Positions 18,488 to 26,592 of a DNA stretch of 64,000 bases are shown here, piece by piece. The DNA lies in the NCBI GenBank assembly GCA_023663135.1, contig JAMPIE010000005.1, positions 1 through 64,000 of the forward strand, given 5' to 3'. Below the pieces are notes generated by a model. That model was not told the DNA's origin. It saw only the letters and a program-made list of their open reading frames with translations, and did not search any database. The position numbers and the translations under genes were made by a program. Within the stretch, counting starts at the first letter, position 1; each line of letters begins with the position of its first letter. The DNA comes from Alloprevotella sp. Its GTDB lineage: Bacteria > Bacteroidota > Bacteroidia > Bacteroidales > Muribaculaceae.

Positions 18488-19465
18488 ATGGTACACATTC
18501 TTTTATACGCGATCGTACCTATCATCGTCGTGATGCTCGCCGGTTTTATCGCCGGCAAGAAGGGCGCTTTCTCGGGTAAGGACGCCAAGGCCTTCAATAA
18601 GGTGGTGCTTGACTTCGCATTACCGGCCGCCCTCTTTGTCTCAATTGTCGACGCCACTCGCGAGATGCTGGTCCACGACATTAAGCTCACCATCATATCC
18701 ACTGTGGGCATCATGGTCTGCTTCATGCTTGTCTACTTTGTCTATGCCAAGTGCTTCAAGAGCAACACCAATGCCGACGGCGCCATCATGGCCCTTGTCT
18801 GCGGCTCACCCACCATCGGCTTCCTCGGATTTGCCGTGCTGGAGCCTATCTTTGGCACTAACCCCTCAGTGGCTCTCGTTGTTGCCATCGTGGGCATCGT
18901 GGTCAATGCCATCGGTATCCCCGTCGGCCTCTCGCTGCTCAATTCGGCCAACGAGAAGCTCAAGCCCCTTGCTCCCGGCCAGACCAAGCCAAGCGCTTGG
19001 AAGCCTGTGATCCATGCCCTTGAACAGCCTGTGGCTTGGGCGCCTATCCTTGCCGTCATCTGGGTTATCATCGGTCTCCCTTGGCCCAAATGGGCTGCTC
19101 CTTCGTTTGACCTCATCAAGGGCGCCAACGCCTCTATGGCCGTCTTCGCCGCCGGCGTCACCCTCTCAAGCGTCAAGGTCAACATCAACTGGCAGGCTAT
19201 CCTTGGTTGTATCATGAAGCTGATCGTAATGCCTCTCTTCTGCCTTGCCCTCGGCATCATCTTCCACATGGACCCCACCAACCTCAAGATGCTCATCGTG
19301 GCCGTGGCTCTTCCGCCGGCCTTCTCGGGCATCATCATCGCATCGCAATACGACACCTACGTGGCCACCTCCACCTCTTCGTTGGCGCTCAACGTCATCC
19401 TCTTCATCGGATTCTGCCCCTTGTGGATTTGGCTCACAGACGTGGCTCTCAAGATGTTTTACTAA
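18488..19465 (+). CDS. AEC-family permease, likely oxalate/formate transport
   Basis: This 325-residue inner-membrane protein has about ten hydrophobic segments in two halves, as in the auxin efflux carrier (AEC) family. Conserved turns include VLDFALPAALFVSI, CGSPTIGFLGFAVL and AVALPPAFSGIIIASQY. In E. coli the AEC protein YfdV is encoded with an frc-type transferase and an oxc-type decarboxylase (yfdXWUVE), so the same partnership here suggests carriage of oxalate, formate or both. That substrate is inferred from position only. The gene lies 121 bp after oxc, behind a terminator-like hairpin. Confidence 0.88.
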   Translation: MVHILLYAIVPIIVVMLAGFIAGKKGAFSGKDAKAFNKVVLDFALPAALFVSIVDATREMLVHDIKLTIISTVGIMVCFMLVYFVYAKCFKSNTNADGAIMALVCGSPTIGFLGFAVLEPIFGTNPSVALVVAIVGIVVNAIGIPVGLSLLNSANEKLKPLAPGQTKPSAWKPVIHALEQPVAWAPILAVIWVIIGLPWPKWAAPSFDLIKGANASMAVFAAGVTLSSVKVNINWQAILGCIMKLIVMPLFCLALGIIFHMDPTNLKMLIVAVALPPAFSGIIIASQYDTYVATSTSSLALNVILFIGFCPLWIWLTDVALKMFY

Positions 19466-19483
19466 TCTCTCAAGTTAGAAAAA

Positions 19484-19552
19484 AATATACTTTGGTTTTT
19501 TGAAGTATATTAGTTGTGGCGCCGCCCCCATCCTGCTTCGGAAGGGGGCGGT
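19484..19552 (+). terminator. Two hairpins downstream of the permease gene
   Basis: AATATACTT (19484-19492) pairs with AAGTATATT (19503-19511) around a T-rich loop. CCGCCCCC (19522-19529) pairs with GGGGGCGG (19545-19552). The second has no T-run after it on the plus strand. Either could end the oxalate cassette transcript. Confidence 0.55.
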
Positions 19553-19714
19553 TGCATCTTGCCAATAGCTCTTGAACATTTTTCTCCCCGCGAGCGTTAT
19601 CCTGTAAAACCTATTCATCACCTTACTCATTGACTTGCTTACACAAGGCCCCGGGCCATCTTCCCTCTCAGCCCGGGATTTAGTCCGGGGCTCTGTGTCA
19701 GTCATGGCTTCCCC
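19553..19714. other. Intergenic stretch with a third hairpin, no assigned gene
   Basis: This stretch has no gene I can assign. It contains CCCGG (19672-19676) facing CCGGG (19685-19689), and no clear -7 box for the gene at 19715. A 76-codon open frame spans 19475-19705 on the minus strand; it reads through the hairpins and has no recognisable domain, so it is treated only as a candidate. Confidence 0.4.
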
Positions 19715-20932
19715 TTGATTATTATGTCGCGCTTCCCTATATCTCTTTTTATCATACTCTCCTCCCTTTCCCCTCTCTCCTCTTGGGCCATCACCCCGAG
19801 CGAGATTGCCTCCCGCCTCCCCAAAGATACCTACAATGCCTCAGCAACCTTCTCCGTGACCATGCCCCAGCTCCCCGACGACGTGGTCTACTCTCTCGAT
19901 ATATCTCAAGCGGCGTCGCCCGCCGACTCGCTCCTCCCCATTGCTTACCTCATTGATTGGACCATCACACAGCGCCCAGGCATGGACTCCCCATCACCAG
20001 CCGACAAGGGCTTCAACGCCTATATCCCCGGCAGCTACTATTCCCTCATGGCTGAGCGCCTGCGCGAACGCCATTTCAGCGAAAGTCCCCAGGCATTCCT
20101 CGCCCCACGCAAAGGAGGCGTGGCCCTCACTTCTCAGTTTGCCGAGCTCCTCCCCGCTATCATCGCCGACCATATCGCGCAGATGGAGGCCGACCCCAGG
20201 TACAGTCTTACCGCCATCGCCGACACCATTGTCGACGGCGAGACGGCCACAGCCCTGCTCTTCACCATGTCGTCAGGCGGCATGGTGGGCTCCGAGGGTG
20301 AATATATCTTCTATCCCGACTCCATCCTCTCCCCTCGACGAATAACCCTCGAAAACAACACCGGCTCAATTGGCGAGCAGACCATCACCGTCAAGTATGA
20401 GCCTCCTCGGCCCGACCCCATCCCGGCACCCCTCAATGAAGATGAGCTCATAGCCCGCTTCCCCGATGAATTTGAGGCCTTCCGGACATCTACCTACCGT
20501 CTTGAGTCGCTTCCGGGCCGTCACCTCCCCGCCATGGCCGCCCGCACTCTCTCAGGCGAGCGATTCACCCGCTCTGCCTCGCAGGCTCTCGAAGCCCCGG
20601 CCGTCATTGTGTTTCTCGATGCCAAGGGTGAGTTCACCCACCGGGTAATCCAAGATGTCAGAGCCGCCAAGGCTATGCTCCCCTACCGCCTCGACATCAT
20701 CTGGGCCTTTGTCGACACCAACCCCGATGCCGTGGCCGCCGTGGTAACGCCCGGCATCAACGAGACTGCCCTAACATCCTCTCGCGGCCTCGCAAGCAAC
20801 TGCGGTGCAGCCTCCACCATCCCCTCCATCGTCTTCACCGGAAAGGATGGCATAGTCAACGATTATATCGCCGGATTCAACAAAACGTTTAGCTCAGACG
20901 TTATTAAGAAAATGATGGGGCTCACTCCCTGA
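19715..20932 (+). CDS. Secreted hypothetical protein with thioredoxin-like C-terminal half lacking CxxC
   Basis: The 405-residue protein begins with a signal peptide (SLFIILSSLSPLSSWA). Residues 30-230 form a beta-rich domain of the sort seen before redoxin domains in Bacteroidales periplasmic proteins. Residues about 255-400 follow a thioredoxin-like pattern (LPAMAARTLSGE, APAVIVFLDAKG, then IPSIVFTGKDGIVNDYIAGF near the cis-proline position). No CxxC motif exists and the only cysteine in this half lies in LASNCGAAST, so redox activity is doubtful. An alternative start is the Met at residue 4. It precedes tpx by 31 bp. I do not recognise a named family. Confidence 0.7.
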   Translation: MIIMSRFPISLFIILSSLSPLSSWAITPSEIASRLPKDTYNASATFSVTMPQLPDDVVYSLDISQAASPADSLLPIAYLIDWTITQRPGMDSPSPADKGFNAYIPGSYYSLMAERLRERHFSESPQAFLAPRKGGVALTSQFAELLPAIIADHIAQMEADPRYSLTAIADTIVDGETATALLFTMSSGGMVGSEGEYIFYPDSILSPRRITLENNTGSIGEQTITVKYEPPRPDPIPAPLNEDELIARFPDEFEAFRTSTYRLESLPGRHLPAMAARTLSGERFTRSASQALEAPAVIVFLDAKGEFTHRVIQDVRAAKAMLPYRLDIIWAFVDTNPDAVAAVVTPGINETALTSSRGLASNCGAASTIPSIVFTGKDGIVNDYIAGFNKTFSSDVIKKMMGLTP

Positions 20933-20963
20933 CTCTTTTCACTTCATCTTTATCCAAGCTACT

Positions 20964-21479
20964 ATGGAAACCATATATTTCAAAGGCCAGCCTTGCCACA
21001 CCTACGGCACCATACCGTTTGTTGATGCCCCCGCTCCCTGCTTCCACCTCACAGGTAAGGATCTCCAGCGCGTACAGTGTCTCGACTTCAAGGGCAAGAC
21101 GGTGGTGCTCAATATATTCCCCAGCCTCGACACCGATGTCTGTGCCCGCTCTGTCCGTCGCTTCAACGAAGAGGCAGCCAAGATGAGAGACACTGCCGTG
21201 GTATGCGTCTCTATGGACCTCCCCTTTGCCATGTCGCGCTTCTGCACTGTCGAGGGCATCGACAATGTCATCGTGGCATCGGCCTTTCGCTCTCCCCTCT
21301 TTGCCCAGAAATACGGCGTGATGATCTGCGACGGCCCCCTCGCCGGCCTCCTCGCCCGTGCCGTGGTCATCATCGGCCCTGACCGCCGCATTGCCTACCG
21401 TGAGCTCGTCGAGGAAATCACCACCGAGCCCGACTACGACGCCGCCCTCTCCGTCCTCCGCTCCATCGAAAAGCAGTAA
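20964..21479 (+). CDS. tpx: Thiol peroxidase (Tpx-type peroxiredoxin)
   Basis: Tpx reduces hydroperoxides using thioredoxin. The 171-residue protein has the peroxidatic cysteine C60 in FPSLDTDVCARSVRRFN and the resolving cysteine C94 in SRFCTVEGID, the positions expected for an atypical two-cysteine Tpx (C61 and C95 in E. coli). LLARAVVIIGPDRRIAYRELV near the C terminus is also typical. No signal peptide is present, so it acts in the cytoplasm. It may be co-transcribed with the secreted protein upstream. Confidence 0.95.
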   Translation: METIYFKGQPCHTYGTIPFVDAPAPCFHLTGKDLQRVQCLDFKGKTVVLNIFPSLDTDVCARSVRRFNEEAAKMRDTAVVCVSMDLPFAMSRFCTVEGIDNVIVASAFRSPLFAQKYGVMICDGPLAGLLARAVVIIGPDRRIAYRELVEEITTEPDYDAALSVLRSIEKQ

Positions 21480-21502
21480 TCCCTTCATCCCGACTCTCTC
21501 AT

Positions 21503-21537
21503 GCCACGCCCTTACACATCGCTTGCAGGGGCGTGGC
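21503..21537 (+). terminator. Hairpin downstream of tpx
   Basis: GCCACGCCC (21503-21511) pairs perfectly with GGGCGTGGC (21529-21537). No T-run follows, so it may be a 3'-end stabiliser or a weak terminator. Confidence 0.5.
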
Positions 21538-21590
21538 TTGGTCTTGCCCCACAACATGGATTTCATCCATGGATATAGACAAAATAAGTA

Positions 21591-21617
21591 GACGGCCTGC
21601 CATCATGGCAAGCCGTC
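21591..21617 (-). terminator. Hairpin downstream of the tRNA-Arg pair
   Basis: GACGGC and an inner GCCAT pair with ATGGC and GCCGTC. On the minus strand it is followed by a T-rich stretch (TACTTATTTTGTC), as expected for an intrinsic terminator of the tRNA transcript. Confidence 0.7.
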
Positions 21618-21627
21618 AACCGAAGAG

Positions 21628-21701
21628 TGACTCATACAGGATTCAAACCTGTAACCTTCTGATCCGTAGTCAGATGCTCTATTCAGTTGAGCTAATGAGC
21701 C
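21628..21701 (-). tRNA. tRNA-Arg (anticodon ACG), copy 2 of the transcript
   Basis: The minus strand folds as a 74-nt tRNA: acceptor arm GGCTCAT with ATGAGTC, anticodon stem TCTGA/TCAGA around loop CTACGGA (anticodon ACG, read as ICG after deamination), and T arm ACAGG-TTTGAAT-CCTGT. CCA is not encoded. It is identical over its full length to the copy at 21714-21787. Confidence 0.95.
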
Positions 21702-21713
21702 TCCTTTGTTGTG

Positions 21714-21787
21714 TGACTCATACAGGATTCAAACCTGTAACCTTCTGATCCGTAGTCAGATGCTCTATTCAGTTGAGCTAATGAGCC
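21714..21787 (-). tRNA. tRNA-Arg (anticodon ACG), copy 1 of the transcript
   Basis: Identical in all 74 nt to the copy at 21628-21701 and separated from it by 12 nt, so both probably come from one transcript. It lies directly downstream of a consensus promoter. Confidence 0.95.
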
Positions 21788-21833
21788 ATCAAAAACTTTA
21801 TATATGAATATCGCCCTCCGGCGATTTCGTGTG

Positions 21834-21865
21834 CAAAGGTATGGCAAACTTTTTACACCGCCAAA
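21834..21865 (-). promoter_or_regulatory. Consensus promoter for the tRNA-Arg pair
   Basis: On the minus strand TTTG (21862-21865) and TACCTTTG (21834-21841) are separated by 20 nt, the ideal spacing. The predicted transcript begins near a small ATCGCC/GGCGAT hairpin. Confidence 0.8.
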
Positions 21866-21916
21866 TTTTTTTTCGAAATTTCGTGAAATTTTATGCAGAA
21901 ATCATCGACGTGTGGG

Positions 21917-24900
21917 TCAATGCGTCTCTATCTGTATGCGTGATGACCCGGAGCGTGCCCCGGCTCTCACCAAGCGTATGTGGGTGTGGATCCGCTCTGC
22001 CATGATATCGGTGTGGCTGATGACACACACTTTTTTCCCTACTACTGCCTGTTGGGAGCTTAGAGCCTCGATCACCAGCGACAGCGTATCACCATCCAAG
22101 CTTCCAAACCCTTCGTCGATAAATAGATTGTCAAACGAGGACACATTACACGACGAGAGAGCCGCTAAGCCAAGGGCCAATCCGAGCGACACGAGGAAGG
22201 TCTCGCCGCCCGAGAGCGACGTGGTGTCGCGCTCTACACCCCCGAGATTGTGGTCTATCACCTTGATGGCAAGCGAATTCTTTACCTGAGTGAGTTCATA
22301 CCTCTGGGTAAATTTGCGTATCTCTTCATTGGCTTTATCAACAAGAAACCTCAGAGTATAACACTGCGCTATCATCCTGAGCAACTTCCCTCCGGAGCCC
22401 ACGGCCGCATCTATCTTCTTAAGGTCATCTACATTTCGCTTAATCTCTTCCAGATCCGGGGCTGCTTCCTGAATCTTCTTTGTGGCCTCATCGTGGGCCT
22501 GTCGGCGCATACGAGCCTCTCTCAATGGCTCATCAGAGATCTGCCTAAGCTCCTCGCGCTCTTTCACCAGCTCCTCGCGGGCCATCTCCGGCTTATCTTT
22601 TGCATGTTCGGCACGGCTGCTCAGGGCCATGTTGCGAGCGGTGATGGCACTGTTAACAGCCATCTCTCGCTCCCTGAGAGTCTCGCGCAGCTGCTGCCAG
22701 TCGCCGGTCAGCCCTTCTATCTCGGACAGTCGTTGCTCAGTCATCCTCTCTTCCGGGTCATAGCTCTCCATCCATTGCCTGAGCTGATCTTTATGCTGCT
22801 GAAGCTGGCTATGAAGCTCGGCAATCATCGTGGCCGTCTGCTCCACCAATCCCTTTTCGCGCGCAAGAAGAGCCTTCAATTGGCCTATCTTGTCGCTACT
22901 CCTCTTCACGGCCTCGTCGGCTCGATTTTTGCTGTCGGCTAAGCGCTTATCCATGTCATCAGGGTCGGCGCCACCAAGGGTGATTTGCAAGGAGGCGGCA
23001 TATTCATCATGGGTCTTCTGCACACGGCTAAGCTCTTCTTCGGCTTGAAGGAGTCTCTCACGCGCTTCTTGCAGAGATTTTCCCAATGGTTCAGACTGAC
23101 CCTCGGCGCGAGCCACGGCCTTGTTTTCTTCGACAACCCGAGCCAAGAGCTCAGACGATCTCTTCTCGGCAATCTCCTTGTGGCGATTGAGTGCTGCCAC
23201 GGCTTCGTTCATTCTTTTGTTGGCTGCCTTATGCTGCTCGTCGATGGCTGTATAATCACCGATGGCTTTGGCGGCGTCTTCGGTTTTTCCCTTGGCCATC
23301 AATTTTTTGGTCTCAAGCTGTTCCTGATCAAGGGTCAGCTCCGGTCTACGCTTGACAAGGGTATCCCATTTTTCATTCTGAATGGATTTCTCATTCTGTA
23401 TCTTATTGAGGAGTTTGCCGGTGGCCACAATCTCTCCGTCGCGTTTATTCACTTTCTGTTCGAGCTCATTCCTCTTAGCTTTATGTGCCTCGAGCTCCTC
23501 TTCCATGTGGATTATCCTCAAGCTTATCTCGTTCACGGCAGGGGTATATGAGCAGTCAGAGGCATAGGGATGGCTACTTGAGCCACAGAGCGGGCATGGC
23601 TCCCCCTCAGTGAGCGACTGCCTGCGTGCCACCCAATCCTCGCTCGCCATCAGGGTCAGTGTGGTCTGAAGGGCCTTCAGACCCTCCTCCTCTTGAGCCA
23701 CGTTAAGATTAGAAAGCTCGCCTTTGATAGTTTTTATCTCAGAAGACAGGCGTTCCATTTCTGCCCGGTGCTCTGCCTCTTCTGCCTTTGCCTTGGTCAA
23801 TAACGAATAGATGCGCAGGGCCTCGTCAATGTCGGCCTTGAGCGTGGTGGCGCGGGTGAGCGTTTCCTGAAGGTCGGTCAACGAGAGTTTTTGGAGCTGC
23901 TCGTCAAGTGCCTTCTCTTTTGCTTCTGCTTCGGCCACGTCCTGTCCGAGTCGCAAGGTCACGTCGGTGGTGGATTTGACGTGGGTCTCATGCTCCTTCT
24001 TGGCTTTCGCGACAGCCTCGCGCCCTTTGGTTATGGCGATTTCGTTGCGGTCTACGGCTGTTGAGGCATTGTCGACCGAGGTCTTGGCTTTGTCTCTTTG
24101 GCTCTTGGCGTTATCAAGGGTGGTGACGGCTGCTTTCACGAGAGCCTTCATCTCTCTCGCTTTGTCGATGAGCGGCTTCATGCGATTGCTCTCGGCAATA
24201 GCCTCTGCGGACTGCTCCGACAAGGCGGCAAGTGTCTGCTGCTCGACATTCATAGCTGTCTGCTGCGCCTCCACCTGTGCTTCATGTACTTTGAGACTCT
24301 TCTCCATGGCAGCGATATCCTGGGCGGTCTTTCTCACCGTCCGCAGGGTCTGTCGCCCCTCTTCGGTGGCATCGCGCAGTCTCAACTGCTCTTTCACCTC
24401 CGCCATCCGTTCTAACGCATCTGTAGCCGCTGAAAATTCACGCTCTCTCGCTTCGATGTCGCCAATCATCTTGTCGTCGGCATCATACCATTTTATCTCA
24501 TTCACCAGAGCCTCTAAGCGCGCTGATCGTTTCTTTGCCTCGGCTTCGAGTCTTGCTATGGTCGCATCGAGCTCTTCCAAGTCTTTTGTTTCCAGGATTT
24601 TCTCTCGAGCCACGTCGATGCGCATGTTTATCTCTTCGAGGTTGCGCTGGGCGTCGCGATAACGGTTGTTGGCCGCCTCGCCTATGAGCTTATATTTATC
24701 GCCGGTGCCCACTATCCTCTCCAGCAGGTCCATACGCTCCTCGGCTTTGGAATTGAGAAAGCCGGCAAAGGCGCCTTGCGCTATGATCACGGTGCGCTGG
24801 AAGCGGTCAAAGTCGAGTCCCACTATCTCCTGGAGTTTCTCGTGAGGGAGCTCTTCCTCTATCGTCACTCCCTCTTTAATTGTGATGCGATAAAGCGACT

Positions 24901-25306
24901 GTCGCGGGCGGTCATAGCATCTCACTCTAAATGTCACGTTCCACTCAGCTCTATAGATTAGGCCGTCGGGGCCCTGGAAGGTAAGCTTGCTGTAGCCATG
25001 CTTGCGCCCGCGTGTCAAGATGTTGCGGGCATCATGCTCTCCTATGTCGTTAGGGCTGCTTTCATCGCCCGTCGCAAACACTTTATAGCTGCTCTTGCGC
25101 TCCCCTTTGCGACGGGTGTAGCGAGGTGTAAGGCCATAGAGAGCAAGGCATATGGCATCGAGAATTGTCGATTTGCCGCTTCCAGTGGGGCCTACGATGC
25201 TAAATATGTTCACTTGTCCGAGTATCCCCTCGGTAAAGTCTATCACTTCGCCTCCCTCACGATCGAGTGAGGCCAAGTTGAGTATCTCAAGTCTTATAAA
25301 TTTCAT
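21917..25306 (-). CDS. sbcC: SbcC/Rad50-type nuclease ATPase subunit
   Basis: SbcC pairs with SbcD as an ATP-dependent complex that opens DNA hairpins and processes double-strand ends. The 1129-residue product has Walker A GPTGSGKST at 39-47, long heptad-rich coiled coils on both sides of a zinc hook (CPLCGSSSHPY near residue 570), the ABC signature SLSGGETFLVSLGLALGLA near residue 1045, and Walker B NLFIDEGFGSLD near 1075. Length and order are normal for bacterial SbcC. Its ATG overlaps the sbcD stop (25303-25306). No clear terminator lies between its end and the tRNA promoter. Confidence 0.95.
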   Translation of the reverse strand: MKFIRLEILNLASLDREGGEVIDFTEGILGQVNIFSIVGPTGSGKSTILDAICLALYGLTPRYTRRKGERKSSYKVFATGDESSPNDIGEHDARNILTRGRKHGYSKLTFQGPDGLIYRAEWNVTFRVRCYDRPRQSLYRITIKEGVTIEEELPHEKLQEIVGLDFDRFQRTVIIAQGAFAGFLNSKAEERMDLLERIVGTGDKYKLIGEAANNRYRDAQRNLEEINMRIDVAREKILETKDLEELDATIARLEAEAKKRSARLEALVNEIKWYDADDKMIGDIEAREREFSAATDALERMAEVKEQLRLRDATEEGRQTLRTVRKTAQDIAAMEKSLKVHEAQVEAQQTAMNVEQQTLAALSEQSAEAIAESNRMKPLIDKAREMKALVKAAVTTLDNAKSQRDKAKTSVDNASTAVDRNEIAITKGREAVAKAKKEHETHVKSTTDVTLRLGQDVAEAEAKEKALDEQLQKLSLTDLQETLTRATTLKADIDEALRIYSLLTKAKAEEAEHRAEMERLSSEIKTIKGELSNLNVAQEEEGLKALQTTLTLMASEDWVARRQSLTEGEPCPLCGSSSHPYASDCSYTPAVNEISLRIIHMEEELEAHKAKRNELEQKVNKRDGEIVATGKLLNKIQNEKSIQNEKWDTLVKRRPELTLDQEQLETKKLMAKGKTEDAAKAIGDYTAIDEQHKAANKRMNEAVAALNRHKEIAEKRSSELLARVVEENKAVARAEGQSEPLGKSLQEARERLLQAEEELSRVQKTHDEYAASLQITLGGADPDDMDKRLADSKNRADEAVKRSSDKIGQLKALLAREKGLVEQTATMIAELHSQLQQHKDQLRQWMESYDPEERMTEQRLSEIEGLTGDWQQLRETLREREMAVNSAITARNMALSSRAEHAKDKPEMAREELVKEREELRQISDEPLREARMRRQAHDEATKKIQEAAPDLEEIKRNVDDLKKIDAAVGSGGKLLRMIAQCYTLRFLVDKANEEIRKFTQRYELTQVKNSLAIKVIDHNLGGVERDTTSLSGGETFLVSLGLALGLAALSSCNVSSFDNLFIDEGFGSLDGDTLSLVIEALSSQQAVVGKKVCVISHTDIMAERIHTHIRLVRAGARSGSSRIQIETH

Positions 25307-26592
25307 TTACATGATGATAGATTGGTCATCACTTCCTCCACTATTTCGTCGATGAAACAAGCTTGACGCTCATCGGGCGCTCCACCGTTTTGAACTTCAA
25401 AGGCTTCGAGGAGGGCCTCGCGGGGGTCGCGGTTCACGATGTCGTCAGTGGTCATTATCCGGGTGTCGCCGCTCAGCGAGGTGATGTTAAGGGCGGGGGA
25501 CATAGCCTTGACAGCCAGCAAGATGGCATCTTTGCCTTCCATGGCCTTCTCCAGGCGTGCCCGATCTTCATCGCTTGCGCCCTTGTCAGTATTGAGCCTC
25601 ACCACCACATAGTCGGCCGCCTCTGTTACCAGCCCGTCTGCGCTCCCTTCCTTAAGTTCCTTTCGCAGGGTCTTGCATATCTTATCGAGGGTCATGACGC
25701 TATCATCGCCCGGCACCACCACCAATCTATGGGGGGGCTTAAATGTTATCCTACCTGTTGCAACGCTCCCGCCGGGCTCCACCTCGAGCGTGTCTATGCC
25801 ATGTTCATAGTCTCGCTCGGCTATTGACATGGGGAGGACGCTCCCGGGATAGCGTGCCCACTGAGTGCCCCATATCCATTGGGCTCGGTGGATATGGCCG
25901 CTCACGAGAAAGGCGGGATGGTCTTCCCAATCCTCGAGTATCACTTCCTCCTGCCCCCCGATCATCCGCTCGGAGCGGTCGGCGGCTGCGGCTATGGAGG
26001 CACCTGAAGCATAGGTATGGGTCATCATCACGATCGGCGCGTCGGGATAGAGATCGCGTGCCCGACGGCTCGCGCCTCTTAGGATGTCGTTAACTCCGGC
26101 CGAATATGTCTGCGACGACACTATGTCGGCCCTCAGATATGGCACGGCGACCACGGCAACTATCATGCTCCCGTCTGTGGCCTCCACCGGTATAATCAGG
26201 TCGTCGTAGTCATATACCCAATGGCCACTGCAATCCTTCTCCGGGGCCACCCATCGGCGTGTAAGGCTCCCGCGTATTTCTACGTTAATCTGCGAGAGTA
26301 TCGACCGCGGAGCCTCTAAGCGTGAGGCCGAGTCATGGTTGCCGGCAATGATGACGATGCGGAGCTCGGGCCGGTGGGTCATCACCCATCCCAAGAAGCC
26401 ATAATAGGCGGCTGAGGCATCATTTGACGGGGTGGGATTGTCAAAGATGTCGCCGGCTACTAATAACAGGTCGGGCTCTTCGGCGGCTATCTGCTCTTGT
26501 AGCCAGGAAAGGAAGGCACGTTGTTCAGGCAGGCGGTCGAGGCCCATGAAGGTGTTGCCCAAGTGCCAGTCGCCTGTGGCAAATATCTTCAT
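25303..26592 (-). CDS. sbcD: SbcD/Mre11-type nuclease subunit
   Basis: The 429-residue protein carries the metallophosphoesterase motifs of the SbcD nuclease in order: GDWHLGNT (Asp 8 and His 10), AGDIFDN, AGNHDSASRLE, MMTHTYASG and VSGHIHRAQW. The C-terminal 150 residues would cap the active site and bind SbcC. It overlaps both neighbours by 4 bp (ATGA at 25303 and 26589), so ltaE, sbcD and sbcC form one operon with coupled translation. Confidence 0.95.
   Translation of the reverse strand: MKIFATGDWHLGNTFMGLDRLPEQRAFLSWLQEQIAAEEPDLLLVAGDIFDNPTPSNDASAAYYGFLGWVMTHRPELRIVIIAGNHDSASRLEAPRSILSQINVEIRGSLTRRWVAPEKDCSGHWVYDYDDLIIPVEATDGSMIVAVVAVPYLRADIVSSQTYSAGVNDILRGASRRARDLYPDAPIVMMTHTYASGASIAAAADRSERMIGGQEEVILEDWEDHPAFLVSGHIHRAQWIWGTQWARYPGSVLPMSIAERDYEHGIDTLEVEPGGSVATGRITFKPPHRLVVVPGDDSVMTLDKICKTLRKELKEGSADGLVTEAADYVVVRLNTDKGASDEDRARLEKAMEGKDAILLAVKAMSPALNITSLSGDTRIMTTDDIVNRDPREALLEAFEVQNGGAPDERQACFIDEIVEEVMTNLSSCK

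Noticed and set aside
15251-19465. Oxalate cassette as a recently acquired island
   Set aside because: Codon use resembles the flanks and there are no transposase, integrase or flanking repeats; transfer cannot be supported from this window.
19715-20932. Secreted protein as a thiol-disulfide oxidoreductase
   Set aside because: The fold pattern is thioredoxin-like but there is no CxxC, so redox activity is not supported.
21628-21787. Tandem tRNA-Arg genes as an integration site
   Set aside because: No integrase, no repeat of the tRNA 3' end other than the second full tRNA copy, and neighbouring genes are housekeeping.
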